DNA of 64,000 bases from Capra hircus (Eukaryota > Chordata > Mammalia > Artiodactyla > Bovidae), in the NCBI RefSeq assembly GCF_001704415.2, contig NW_017189517.1, forward strand, positions 5,467,167 through 5,531,166, in the 5' to 3' direction. Below the pieces are notes generated by a model. It was given only the letters and a program-made list of their open reading frames with translations. It had not been told where the DNA came from and ran no database searches. This document shows positions 10,532-20,861 of this stretch, piece after piece. The translations under genes were made by a program, and so were the position numbers. Position 1 is the stretch's first letter, and each line of letters opens with the position of its first letter.

Positions 10532-10910
10532 TAACAATCATTTATTGAGTTCATACTATATGAGAGACATTGCCATAGGCATTAGAAGTAAACACAATTG
10601 CAGCCCTAAAAAATTTTATGGTGTGGTAGGGGACACTGATGGAGAAGGAAATGGCAACCCATTCCAATGTTCTTGCCTGGAGAATCCCAGGGACGGGGGA
10701 GCCTGGTGGGCTGCCATCTATGTGGTCACATAGAGTCGGACACAACTGAAGCGACTTAGCAGCAGCAGCAGCAGGGGACACTGAAAAGTAAATGGATAAT
10801 TTTTCAATGATAGTAAGAGGTACAAAATATAACCAGGTACAAGGCAAGCATGGGTTGGAGAAGTGACAGTGAGTAGAGTGTTGAGAGATTAGGAGAGCTT
10901 CTCATATGAA
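10532..10910 (-). mobile_element. L2 fossil interrupted by a Bov-A SINE
   Basis: CAATCATTTATTGAGTTCATACTATATGAGAGACATTGCCATAGGC is the inverted L2 3' end. After the SINE, the sequence continues with L2-like TAAATGGATAATTTTTCAATG...TGGAGAAGTGACAGTGAGTAG. The interruption at 10629-10784 carries its own target-site duplication. Confidence 0.55.
10629..10784 (+). mobile_element. Bov-A SINE monomer with target-site duplication
   Basis: It has a Bov-A body (GGAGAAGGAAATGGCAACCC, CTTGCCTGGAGAATCCCAGG, GGGGGAGCCTGGTGGGCTGCC) and the AGCAGCAGCAGCAG tail typical of Bov-A2 right monomers. It lacks the tRNA head. The direct repeat GGGGACACTGA (10629-10639, 10774-10784) is perfect. Confidence 0.93.
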
Positions 10911-11659
10911 GTAGCTACAACTCATTCAAACTCTAGGAGCACATCTGCCCCCAACTCTCATACAAAGGAAAGTATCACTAAAGCAACAGAAGGAAATATG
11001 AATATTTTAAGTCTGTCAAAGGTTTAGTCTTAGATCTCACAGAACAAAGACCTTCAAATTAAGGAGAAAAGAACTTAAAGATCTGTGAAAGGTGGTTAAT
11101 CTGCTAAGTACCATTTCAAAGGAAAGTGATAGAGGGGAGAGCAATGCAGGAATACTGCTTAGCTGGGTCTTCCTCTAGTCTCTTTGTGGCTGCTCAGAAG
11201 GGCAAAAATTATACTCATTCTTCTCTTTCCATCTTTCCTCCTCTTACTTTCTATCCATTTAAAATATTTTTATCTTTGTTGCTGTTCTCTATATACACGC
11301 TCTAAGAGATAATTTATACTTAGTTTTAGGTATTGGTTGAATTTCTGATTCTGTTTGCTATGACTAAAAATAAGTTGAGATGAAATTTCATTTTTTCTGG
11401 TAATGAAAACGTTCCCTGGGAGAAATCTCAACACCAGAGAAACTGAATTTTGGAGGTATCAGGTAAGAATTTTTTTTTAAGTGTTTCATTTATGTTTGCC
11501 GAAATATAATTTACTATATAGTTGTGAGTTATAGATAGCCAAAAAGAAATAGGAAAATTTCCTTGAATTGGGGAAACAAAACTTTAAATAAGTAGCAATG
11601 TTCCGCCCCCCCCCCCCCCCACCAAACCCATAGTCATCCTTTATCAATTCATTCAGTCC
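10911..11659. other. Unassigned sequence with a poly(C) tract
   Basis: No gene or named repeat. It contains a T-rich run near 11470 and a pure C15 homopolymer at 11606-11620. Confidence 0.45.
11606..11620. repeat. Poly(C) homopolymer, 15 bp
   Basis: Fifteen consecutive C after TTCCG and before ACCAAACCC. It is not attached to a SINE or LINE tail, which would be A-rich here. Confidence 0.95.
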
Positions 11660-11975
11660 CATGTAATGGGCTTTCATGGTAAAGAATACACCTGCAATGC
11701 AGGAGACCATGGTTCAATTCCTGGGACGGGAATCCTGGAGAAGGGGTAGGCTACCCACTTCAGTATTCTTGGGCTTCCCTTTTGGCTCAGCTCTTAAAGA
11801 ATCCGCCTGCAATGCAGGAGACCTGGGATCAATCCCTGATTTAGGAAGTTACCCTGGAGAAGGGAACGGCTACCCACTCCAGTATTCCGGCTTGGAGAAT
11901 TCCATGGACTGTATAGTCCATGAGGTCACAAAGAGTCATACACAACTAAGCAACTTTCACTTCACTTCATGTAAT
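11660..11975 (+). mobile_element. Dimeric Bov-tA SINE (two tRNA-like heads) with TSD
   Basis: A first, shortened head (GGGCTTTCATGGTAAAGAATACACCTGC...GGTTCAATTCC) and partial body end at GTATTCTTGG near 11771. A second complete head (GGCTTCCCTTTTGGCTCAGC...GGGATCAATCCC) and Bov-A body follow. The tail ends TTCACTTCACTT. The direct repeat CATGTAAT (11660-11667, 11968-11975) surrounds the whole, so both units entered as one element. Confidence 0.9.
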
Positions 11976-12074
11976 TAATATATATTTTTATTGACCTTGG
12001 ATTAGCAGTTTCAATCAACTAGAATTCTAGAAATTGTTGCTCAGTCCAGTGTTATGAGGCTAGGCCTCTTGCAC

Positions 12075-13876
12075 CAAACAGGTAGCCAAGTTGTGAATGC
12101 AAAATAAAAGTTCCTGAAGGAAAATAAAAGTGCTACTTCAATGAACATACAAAAGATAAGAAAGCAAAGCAGCCTTATTGCTGATATGAAGAAGGTTTTA
12201 CTGGTCTGGAAGGAAGATTAAACCCAGTCACAATGCTTTCTTAAACCAACAATCAATGCAAGATGCTAAATCTTTTCAATTCTATGAAGGCTGAGAGAGG
12301 TAAGGAAACTGCAGAAGAAGTGTGAAGCTAGCAGAGGTTGGTTCATGAGGTTTTAGAAAAGAAACTGTCTCCATATGTAAAAGTGCAAGGTGAAGCACAA
12401 GTGCTGATGTAGAAGTTACAGCAAATTATCCAGAAGAGCTAGCTAAAATCATTAATGAAGGTGGCTACACTAAGCAACAATATAGATCAACCAGCCTTCT
12501 GTTGGAAGAAGATACCACCTAGGATTTTCACAACTAGAGAGAAGTCAATGCCAGGTTCAAAACTTTAAAAACAAGGCTGACTCTCTTGTTAGGAGAGAAT
12601 GTAGCTGGTGCCTTTAAGTTGAAGCCAATGCTCATTTACCATCCAAAAGTCTTAAGGTGCTTAAGAATTATGATAAATCTACTTTGCTTGTTCTCTGTAA
12701 AGGCAACAACAAAGCCAGGATGACAGCCCATCTATTTAAACATAGTTTACTGATTATTTAAGCCCAGTGTTGAGACTTACTTCTCAGGAAAAAAAAAAAG
12801 AAAAAGATGCCTTTCAAAATATCACTGTTCATTGACAAGTCTTCCACTGACCCAAGCTCTCTGATGGAGATGTATGACATTAACGTTGTTTTCATACCTA
12901 CTAACAAAACATTAATTTTGCAGCCCATGGATCAACATTCAAGGAGCAATTTCAGCATTAAAGCCTTACTATTTAAGGAATACATTTTATAAACTATAAC
13001 TGCCATAGATCCTTACTTTGAATAAGTACAAAGTAAGTTGAAAACATTTTGGAAAGAATTCACCATTCTAGATGCCCTTAAGAACATTCATGGTTCATGG
13101 GAAGAGGTCAAAATATAAACATTCAAGGGAGTTTGAAAGAAGTCTATTCCAACCCTCATGGACGACATTGAAGGGTTCAAGACCTCAATGGAAAAAAGTA
13201 ACTACAGATGTGGTAGAAATAGCAATATAACTAGAATTAGATCCCTGAAGAATTGACTGAAATGCTGCAATTTCATGAAAAAACTTTAATGGATGAGGAG
13301 TTGCTTCTTATGAATGAGCAAGGAAAGTGATTTCTTGAGATGAGATCTACTCCTGGGTGAAGATTGTTGAAATGATAAGAAATTTCTAATATGGCATCAA
13401 TTTATTTGATAAAGTCAGATTTAAAAGGATTGACTTCAATTTTGAAAGAATTTCTACTGTGGGTCAATGTTATTAGACAGCATTGCATACTACAGAGAAA
13501 TCGCTCATGAAAGGAAGTCAACTGATATAGCAAACTTCATTGTTGTCTTATTTTAAGAAATTGTAACAGTCACCCCAACCTTCAGCAACCATCATCCTGA
13601 TCAGTCAACAGCCATCAACACTGAGGCAAGAATTTCTTATAGCAAAAAATTATGACTCACTGAAGTCTCAGATGTGGTTAGCATTTTATAATAATGAGGT
13701 ATTTTTAAAATTCAGGTATATACATTTTTTATATATGATTCTATTGCTTACCCAATAGACTGCATTATAGTATAAAAATAAATTTTATGTGCATTAGAAA
13801 AGAAGCTTTATTGCAAATTTTGCCTTACTGCAGTGGTCTGGAATTGAAACTGCAATACACATGAGGTATGCTTGTG
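12075..13876 (+). mobile_element. Tigger1-type (pogo/Tc1-mariner) DNA transposon fossil
   Basis: About 1.8 kb collinear with Tigger1. The transposase half begins around GCCAAGTTGTGAATGCAAAATAAAAG and runs through the DDE domain. The 3' non-coding end is recognisable as CTTTATTGCAAATTTTGCC...GCAGTGGTCTGGAATTGAAACTGCAATAC...GAGGTATGCTTG, the family's inverted terminus. The 5' end, including the 5' inverted repeat, is missing or too degraded. Tigger activity ended early in placental evolution, so this is one of the older layers. Confidence 0.85.
12130..13655 (+). pseudogene. Tigger1 pogo-family transposase, degenerate
   Basis: The former transposase reading frame is scattered over all three frames by indels. 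The best-preserved piece (12807-12992) reads PFKISLFIDK...LMEMYDINVVFIP, then LILQPMDQ, corresponding to the second catalytic Asp block of the DDE domain (usually LLIDNAPGHP); the Asp remains but the following Asn and Gly/His residues are changed. Upstream, CACAACTAGAGAGAAGTCAATGCC and GTGCCTTTAAGTTGAAGCC match the central part. Downstream, AATGGATGAGGAGTTGCTTCTTATG matches the acidic C-terminus. There is no intact start or continuous frame, so it is inactive. Confidence 0.8.
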
Positions 13877-14090
13877 TTTCATCACTTAGTCATGTCTGAC
13901 TCTTTGCAACCCCATGAACTGTAGCCCACCAGGCTCCTCTGTGCATGGAACTCTCCAGGCAAGAATACTGGAATGAGTTGCCATTCCCTTCTCCAGGGGA
14001 TCTTCCCAACCAGGGATTGAACGTGAGTCTTCTGCATTCCAGGCAAATTCTTTATTGTCTGAGCCACCAGGGAAGCACCAAGATATGCTT
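13867..14090 (-). mobile_element. Bov-tA SINE at the 3' end of the Tigger1 fossil
   Basis: Inverted Bov-tA (body CACTTAGTCATGTCTGACTC; head GAGCCACCAGGGAAGC). The short direct repeat TATGCTT (13867-13873, 14084-14090) reuses the GGTATGCTTG at the Tigger terminus, so the SINE landed within the last bases of the DNA transposon. Confidence 0.88.
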
Positions 14091-14113
14091 ATACTTGTAC
14101 TTAATTTATGTAG

Positions 14114-14190
14114 TGAAGTGAAGTGAAGATCACTCAGTTGTGTCCAACTCTTTGCGACCCCATGGACTGTCCATGGACTTCTCTCATTAA
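14114..14190 (-). mobile_element. Bov-A fragment
   Basis: GTGAAGTGAAGTGAAGATCACTCAGTTGTGTCC...GCGACCCCATGGACTGTCCATGG is the Bov-A 3' end (inverted) with the AAGTG tail, cut off after about 70 bp. Confidence 0.8.
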
Positions 14191-14225
14191 GTTCTAAATC
14201 ATTTTAGCAGACTGATTTTATAAAT

Positions 14226-14533
14226 TTTAAATGATTTTTATTTTATTTTATTATTTTTGGTTGCTCTGAGTCTTCATTGCTTTTGTGTAGGCATTCTCTA
14301 CTTTTGGCAGGTGAGGGCTACTCTTCTTTGCAGTGCACAGGCTTCTCCTTGCACTGGCTTCTGTTATTACAGAACACAGGCCCTAGGCATGTGGGCTTAG
14401 TAGTTGTGGCCCATGGGCTTATTTGCTTTGTGCCATATGAAATCTTACCTGACCAGGGATCAAACCCATGTTTCTTGCATTGGCAGGTAGATTCTTATCC
14501 ACTTCACTACAAGGGAAGCCCTTTAAGTGATTT
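14226..14533 (-). mobile_element. CHR-type tRNA-Glu SINE with TSD
   Basis: Inverted full-length CHR element: T-rich tail TTTTATTTTATTTTATTATTTTTGG at the left, then GTCTTCATTGC, GGGCTACTCTTC, AGTAGTTGTGGCC, and the head GACCAGGGATCAAACCC...GGGAAGCCC at the right. Target-site duplication TTTAAATGATTT (14226-14237) and TTTAAGTGATTT (14522-14533), one mismatch. Confidence 0.85.
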
Positions 14534-15369
14534 AATAAATTAATGTGTTAATACTCTCCAGAGGTAAGAAAATAGCACATATGTGTAACATACCTAATAT
14601 GTGTGTATGTGTGCGTTCATTGACATACATAATCATATAAACAGACACAACTAGAGCCCATACAACTTTCCATTCTAAAATTTTAGTACACTTTTGGCTT
14701 TGATTTTTAATTGAAAAGAAACTTGAAGATGGTAAAAGAATGAAAGGACAGAGGAGATGGGAAGAAAAAAGATAGAACAGCAAATTTGGGAAGATCTCAA
14801 GTTTCCCAAAGAGACCATTGAATAATCATATATTATTCTTAGTAAAATAATGCGAATGAAAAGGAGGTGAACAAAGTTTGTATAGTCAACATAAGTTGAA
14901 CAAGGGGATTTCTGTCAACTGAGAAGTTCTCATGTGAGTAGCGGGGATTAAATAGAATAGAGAGGTCTCAAAAAGAACCAGGAAATTTTACTGCAGTGCA
15001 GAAGTAGGGAAGTGAAACTTCACTTAAGACAAAGAAGCAGGAAAACTTTCCAAACCCAAGGAGTTAAAGAGTAATCTCTACTCAAGATAGACACTCAGAA
15101 AGAAAGAATTCCCACTCAGTAGTTACCTTAAAACAAAGAAGCTTCAGCCTCTAACCCAGCTTCTGTTTACCTAGGGCTCCATTCAGTTGCCTTAATTATA
15201 AAATATTTTTTTCAATGAAATTAATCCTTAAAGTACAAATATTTTATTCTATTAGAAATATTATCGTGATTGTGATACGAGATTTGAATGGAATCCCAAA
15301 TGCAGAATTCAAAATAAAATTCTACATCTTGTAACACAATATCATTTTGTAATATGAATCTCTCTAGTT
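14534..15369. other. Unassigned sequence
   Basis: No gene or named repeat. The short TGTGTGTATGTGTGCG stretch near 14600 lies at its left part; the rest is AT-rich. Confidence 0.4.
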
Positions 15370-15905
15370 CATTTCCCCTTTCAAGGGTCTCTGTTGGCTT
15401 CCTATCACCATGAGAATATCATGCAAACTCCTTCCTACTCCACAAGCCCCTGCTAGTTTTGGTTCTTGCTCACCTCCTGAAACCACTCCTTCCTATCCTT
15501 TCCTAATGCTTGCTCCTCTAGTCATACAAGATTTTTGCAGCTCCTTGAACCTGTCAAGCCTGCTCCTCCCTCAGGCTTTCCTCCTTGCTGTTCCTTCTGC
15601 CTGGAATGCTCTTCCCAGACTTCAGATGCTCTTTCCCCATTTATTCATCTCTCTGCTCAGGTCACCCCACCTAAAACAGGCCTCACCCTGACTCCATTAG
15701 CCTCTATTTACTCACCTTGATTTTCCTCACAATACTTTCAACTCTCTGAATTTATGTGGCTCTTGTCAATGGTATGATGGAGTCCAAAAAGGGAGAGGGT
15801 TTTTTACTGCTGTGTCCTGGGCACCTAGAACAGAATCTGGCACATATTGGATTCTGAGCATATATATCATGAAAAAAAAAGTATGATAAATGAACGAATG
15901 CATTC
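15370..15905 (+). mobile_element. L2 LINE 3' end (about 535 bp)
   Basis: Plus-strand L2 with the characteristic order: CTTCCTACTCCACAAGCCCCTGC, TTGCTGTTCCTTCTGCCTGGAATGCTCTTCCC, CATCTCTCTGCTCAGGTCACC, TTTACTGCTGTGTCCTGGGCACCTAGAACAGAATCTGGCACATATTGG, and an ATAAATGAACGAATG end. The C-terminal coding part is already unreadable; open frames here are fortuitous. Confidence 0.85.
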
Positions 15906-15914
15906 TTAGTGACT

Positions 15915-16685
15915 ACTGTTGCTGGTGTTCGGTTGCTAAGTAGTGTCTGCCTCTTTGCAACTCCATGGACTGCAGCATGCCAGGCTTCCCCGTCCTCCAC
16001 TATCTCCTAGAATTTGCTCAAATTTATATCCATTGAGTTGATGATGCTATCTAACCGTCTCATCCTCTGCCACCCCCTTCTCCTTTTGCCTTCAATCTTT
16101 CCCAGCCTCAGAGTCTTTTCCATTGAGTCAGATCTTTGGATCAGGTTGCCAGAGTATTGGAGCTTCAGCTTCAGCATCAATCCTTCAATGAATATTCAAG
16201 TTTGGTTTCCTTTAGGAGTGACTGGTTTGATCTCCTTGCAGTCCAAGGGACTCTCAAGAGTCTTCACCAGCACCAAAGTCCAAAAGCATCAATTCTTTGG
16301 TGCTCAGCACACTTTATGGTCCAACTCTCACATCATACGTGACTACTGGAAAAAACCATAGCTTTGACTGATGTCAAAGTGATGTCTCTGCTTTCTCATA
16401 TGCAGTCTAGGCTTGTCATAGATTTTCATTGAGAGCTATGTCATTAAAAGCAAGTGTCTTTTAATTTCATGGCTGCAGCCACCATCTGCAGTGATTTTGG
16501 AGCCCAAGAAAATAAAATTTGTCACGACTTCCACTTTTTTCCCTTCTATTTGCCATGAAGTGATAAGACCAGATGCCATGATCTTAGTTTTTTGAATGTT
16601 GAGTTTTAAGTCAGCTTTTTCACTCTCCTCTTTCACTTTCATCAAGAGGCTCTTTAGTTCCTCTTCACTCTCTGCCATAAGAGGG
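15915..16685 (-). mobile_element. BovB 3' fragment, older type
   Basis: About 770 bp of inverted BovB from the TGTTCGGTTGCTAAGTAGTG tail to the codons for MAESEEELKSLL at 16680. It is 5' truncated just downstream of the YADD box. The minus frame 16756-16436 begins with 27 unrelated residues and then runs into MAESEEELKSLLMKVKEESE...NIQKTKIMASG, so its start is outside the element and meaningless. Confidence 0.9.
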
Positions 16686-17115
16686 CATATTAATTTAGAA
16701 GAATTCATTCTAGTGAGAGTATAAATTATCCATGTTGAGTGATAGTTACACTTCATGAATTTAAATGTTTAAGTTTTCTCAGAGGAGCACATATGCTAGT
16801 CTGGATATTTCCTGATACTATTATGTAATGGCAAAAAATTAACAATAGCATTAAAGTTTATTATCACCAGAAAATACCAAATATATAAAGTTTCATTTTC
16901 TATAAAATGAAAGAACATATATTCACAGCTTAGATGAATTATTTGCTATTTCTTAAGCAAAGGAAGGCTCAAGCTTGTCAGGTTGAAAAACATTAGTTTA
17001 TGGGATTCCAGAGATAATTTGCTCAAATTCACACAGGATTATGATTAAAGGTCACAGAAGGCTTATTTTGTTTTATTTCTTATTGAAATGAAAGAAATGT
17101 CTTATGTAGGTGGCC
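16686..17115. other. Unassigned AT-rich sequence
   Basis: No gene or named repeat seen between the BovB and the next SINE. Confidence 0.4.
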
Positions 17116-17354
17116 TTCTTGTATAATGGGCTTCCCTGTTGGCTCAGATGGTAAAGAATTCACCTGCAATGCAGGAGACCTGGGTTTGATCCCTGGGTTA
17201 GGAAGATCTGAGGGAGAAGGAAATGGCAACCCACTCCAGTATTCCTGCCTGGAGAATCCCATGGACAGAGGAGCCTGGTGGGCTATACTCCATGGGGTCA
17301 CAAAGCTTCAGACATGACTGAGCGAATTTCAGTTACACCTTCTTTCTTGTATAA
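17116..17354 (+). mobile_element. Bov-tA SINE, full length, with TSD
   Basis: Forward Bov-tA: head GGGCTTCCCTGTTGGCTCAG...GGTTTGATCCC, then body GAGAAGGAAATGGCAACCC...CCTGGTGGGC. The direct repeat TTCTTGTATAA (17116-17126 and 17344-17354) is perfect. Confidence 0.94.
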
Positions 17355-17689
17355 CACAAAATTTCTTAAACCTAATTTTTTACAAACAATCCAGTTATAT
17401 TTCCTTTTTAATAAACTTATCTTTAGGATATATTTATATGTATAATTTTGTATACATGCATTATCTGAGGTCATACTCACATATCCTATGTACAGTCATT
17501 TTCTTCTTCCTTTGTAATGATTGGCTTCTCTTTTCCCCCATTCAAACAGCCCCTCTCTTACAACTCATCTTCATAAATGTAGTTGTGCGTGCATTTATTT
17601 TATACACACATACACATGCACACACTTACACACAGACCTACATACACACCTATGTATATCATATTCAAATAACAAAAGCAAAAACAATT
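17355..17689. other. Unassigned sequence with CA-rich tract
   Basis: AT-rich; an irregular (CA)-rich tract (TACACACATACACATGCACACACTTACACACAG) lies at about 17606-17655. No gene. Confidence 0.5.
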
Positions 17690-17870
17690 AAAAAACTTTA
17701 GAAGAAGCCTGAAGAAAAAAATTTACCAATAAACAGGGGGAAAATTTACAGTAAACTTTTGCCAATAATAATTTAAGCAAGAGAGTAGAATGAAATATTT
17801 AAAGTTTTAAAAAGAAAAAAAAAGCCTTTGACGTTTATATCCAGCAAAATTCTCAGTTCCAGATCTCGCT
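17690..17870 (+). mobile_element. Possible old L1 3'-UTR fossil
   Basis: CAGTAAACTTTTGCCAATAATAATTTAAGCAAGAGAGTAGAATGAAATATTTAAAGTTTTAAAAAG and TATATCCAGCAAAATTCTC resemble the 3' untranslated region of ancient L1M/HAL1 elements. It is short and diverged, and the family is not certain. Confidence 0.35.
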
Positions 17871-18160
17871 CTTTGAAACAAAAGCCCATGAGATCATCGA
17901 GGTCATCTACACTCAGAAAAGGGAGTAGAAGGAGCTATTATTTCCTTTCATCCTCATCCAATGTTATCCCCTCTAGCCCTTCTGCTACTGAGTTCATCTC
18001 ATTCCAGAATCTTTCAGTCCTCACCCCTCCAAGTCTACCTTTCCTTCAATTGACATATACCTGATGTCTCTCTAAATGATAGACTGTATGGAGATTTATT
18101 TTGTTATCTGTATATTTGTATGTATGATTGAAATTTTTATAATAAACTTTTAAAAGCAGG
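17871..18160. other. Unidentified stretch, weakly coding-like on the minus strand
   Basis: Read on the minus strand from about 18050 to 17825, one frame gives about 38 codons with an acidic, Leu-rich, protein-like composition (GRLGGVRTERFWNEMNSVAE...TLDEDERK), then two stops, then about 36 more codons (LLLPFLSVDDLDDLMGFCFK...). I do not recognise it. It could be a fossil of an unknown transposon or processed pseudogene, or chance. A plus-strand AATAAA near 18141 has no evident gene behind it. Confidence 0.25.
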
Positions 18161-18270
18161 TCTTTAGTCTTCCAGTAGTTGCTTTTTGCATTTAACATGA
18201 AGGAGGGTTCCAGTTGCTTTTGATGTTCTAGATGGACACTAAGTTATTTCAATCTAACTTATTACAATTA

Positions 18271-18518
18271 AAAGTCTATTTAAAAGGGGGCTTCCCTGGT
18301 GATCCAGTGACTAAGACTCTGTGCTCCCAATGTAAGAGGTCTGTGTTCAGTTCCTGGTCAGGGAAATAGATTCCACTTGCAGCAACTAAGAGCCTCCATG
18401 CCACAACTAAAGATCTTGCATGCCACAGTTAAAAAAGATCCCACATGCCACAACTAAGACCCAGTACAGACAAATAAATAAATAAAAATAAATATGTTTT
18501 TTAAAGTCTGTAAAAAAG
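18271..18518 (+). mobile_element. CHR/ART2-type SINE with old TSD
   Basis: Head GGGCTTCCCTGGTGATCCAGTGACTAAGACTC...TCAGTTCCTGGTCAGGG, CHR-like body with repeated GCCACAACTAAG, and an (AAAT)n tail near 18470. Candidate target-site duplication AAAGTCTATTTAAAAG (18271-18286) and AAAGTCTGTAAAAAAG (18503-18518), three mismatches, in line with an older insertion. Confidence 0.75.
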
Positions 18519-18529
18519 ATTGGCCTCCT

Positions 18530-20030
18530 GCTTTGAAGTTGAAACTTTTTTAAAGTATAAAATAGCAAAAGCAATCTTTGAAAAGGAAAGTAAGGTTGGG
18601 AGAATCATTCTATGTGTCATTAAGGCCTATTATATAGTTACACTAATCAAAACAATGGGCTATTGATAGAGGAATAGATGCATAGATCAACAGAACAGAA
18701 TAGAGAACCCATAGATAAACTCACACTAATATTCTTGACCAATTTTGCAAAAGTGTAGAAGTGATTCAATAGAGGAAGAAGAGTCTTTCCAAAAGATGTT
18801 GCTGGAGAAATTGGGTATTCACAGACAAAAAGATAAACCTCAACTTACCTTAAACTTTATACAAAATGTAGTTCAAAATTAGTCATAGATTTAAAGACAA
18901 AATATAAAATTAGAAAGCATTTAGAAAAAACATAGAAGAAAGTCTTCACAAATCTAGACAGAGTTCATAGACTTGAAACCAAGAGCATGATCTTTAAAAA
19001 GAAAAATTGATAAATGAACCTTATAAAAAGTAAAAATCAAATTAATATAAAAAATATTTACTCTCCAAGTGACCTTGTTAAAATATTGAAGATACAAAGT
19101 ACAGACTGAGAGAATATATTTACAAACCACGTATATGACAAAGAACTAATATCTAGAATGCATAAGGAACTCTCAAAAACTCAACAGTCTAACCACTACA
19201 AAAAGCAACTCAACAGTAAAAGATGTTCAACATCATTTGCCATCATGGAAATGCAAATTAAAACCATATCTATCACTAGACACTGATCAAAATGGCTATC
19301 AAAAAAATTGGCAATACCAAGTGTTGGTGAGGATGTGGGGAAATTGGATTAGTTATACATTGCTAGTGATAATATACAGCTACTCTGAAAAAGGTGTGGG
19401 AATTTCATAAATAACTTAGTTTGAAACTGCCAAATGATTCAGATATTGTACTCCTGGCCATTTTTTCCCAGAGAGACGGTGATTTATGTTCATACCATAC
19501 AAAATGCACATGAATGTCCATAACAGCCTTATTTATAATGACCAAAACCTGTAAATAACAGATTCCCTTTGTTGGGTGAACAGTATAACAAATTGTAATA
19601 TATCAATACCATAGAATATTAGTTATCAACAAAAATGAACAAACTATGTATCTATAAATATACATACAAAGTATGTATATATGTACAGACACAAAACAAC
19701 TTGGATAATCTCCAGATAATTCTCCTGAGTTGAAAAAGCCAATCTCAAAACCTTGCATATGATATAATTTTATTTACATAGCATACTGAAATGACAAAAT
19801 TTCAGAAATGGATTCCAGGTCTTTAGGAGGGAGGAGAGTTAAGCAGGAATTGGATGTGGTTATAAAAGTGTAGGGACTTTCCTAGAATTTGCAAACAAGA
19901 GGGATTTTTGGAACTATTTTTAATCTTGGATCAATGTTAATATCCTAGTTGTAACATTGTATTATAGTTTTATACCATATTACCATTGAGTAAATTGAAT
20001 ATGTTCCATTTTATAATTTGTTTATAAATG
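18530..20030 (+). mobile_element. Old L1 (L1M-type) ORF2 3' half and 3' UTR
   Basis: Collinear with ancient L1 ORF2: TAGTTACACTAATCAAAACAATGGG..., TAGATCAACAGAACAGAATAGAGAACCC, AAACCAAGAGCATGATC, GAACTAATATCTAGAATGCATAAGGAACTC, GTGTTGGTGAGGATGTGGGGAAATTGG, then a 3' UTR with GGAGGGAGGAGAGTTAAGC. The frame is destroyed by many stops and indels; no open frame above 60 codons survives. It predates the cattle-type L1s. Confidence 0.85.
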
Positions 20031-20861
20031 TTATGGTATTTTCTTTCATTTCACATTAAAATAGTCACCTGTATCTGTACATTCGTTATTATGGCTTTTC
20101 AGTCTTCTTAATAAGAGATCATTCTCCCTTCAATTGTATTCACAGTTTCCTAGAGTTTCTTCTAGGTCATTACTGAAATTGAATTACCCATTTGGGTGAT
20201 TGATTTAATGCAAGGATCTGGTTTGCTTTTCAAGTCATATCAAATCATCCTTCTACCCCTGATAATCCTCTTAAACTTTGCTGGACTGATCTTGAGCATT
20301 TCTCTTTTTTAAAATAAATCGTTAAATAATTACTTCTAATTTGAAAGTTCATTTGACTTATAATTGAAAATGTGTGACAGTCATGGGAGAACTTAAATTT
20401 TTAAGATACTTAGATATTTCCTTCCATATGTGTAGTCATAAGGGCAGGACATTTGACTCATATACCAACAAGGAATAGAAAACAAAAGAGCAGAAAAGAG
20501 TGCAACAGGGTCAAATTTTGTTCAGTTTGCTAATATGAAAGACTTTATTGAGAATCTATTTCTCATACAGTGCAAAATTAGATTCACATTTAACATGCTT
20601 TGCAAGTCACTGGGGTAAATGTAAGTTTTGTTAATTTCCTTTATCTGTGATTTGGAACAGGGTAAGGTGGGAGCCCTAAACACTGTATAGTGATGCTACA
20701 GGTCCTAGGGCTCTGATATCTGTTGATTGAAACCCTGCCTCTTCAGGGCTTACAACAGGCTTTTTCTTCAATACAGATGAAAATCATGTCTATATGTCAT
20801 GGGAAGAGTTCATCAAAAAGTAGAAAAAATTGTCATCTGTCACCACATAAGCAAAAGCCCT
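20031..20861. other. Unassigned AT-rich sequence
   Basis: No gene or named repeat recognised. Confidence 0.4.

Noticed and set aside
15410..15691. 93-codon Pro/Ser/Leu-rich frame
   Set aside because: C/T-rich L2 3' end sequence read in a chance open frame.
17127..17210. tRNA-like sequence with box A/B (also in the other Bov-tA and CHR heads)
   Set aside because: These are tRNA-Glu-derived SINE heads followed by SINE bodies and flanked by target-site duplications; no functional cloverleaf with proper acceptor stem is evident.
18120..18160. AATAAA at ~18141 as a real gene terminator
   Set aside because: AT-rich DNA gives many such hexamers; no upstream coding exon or GT-rich downstream element.
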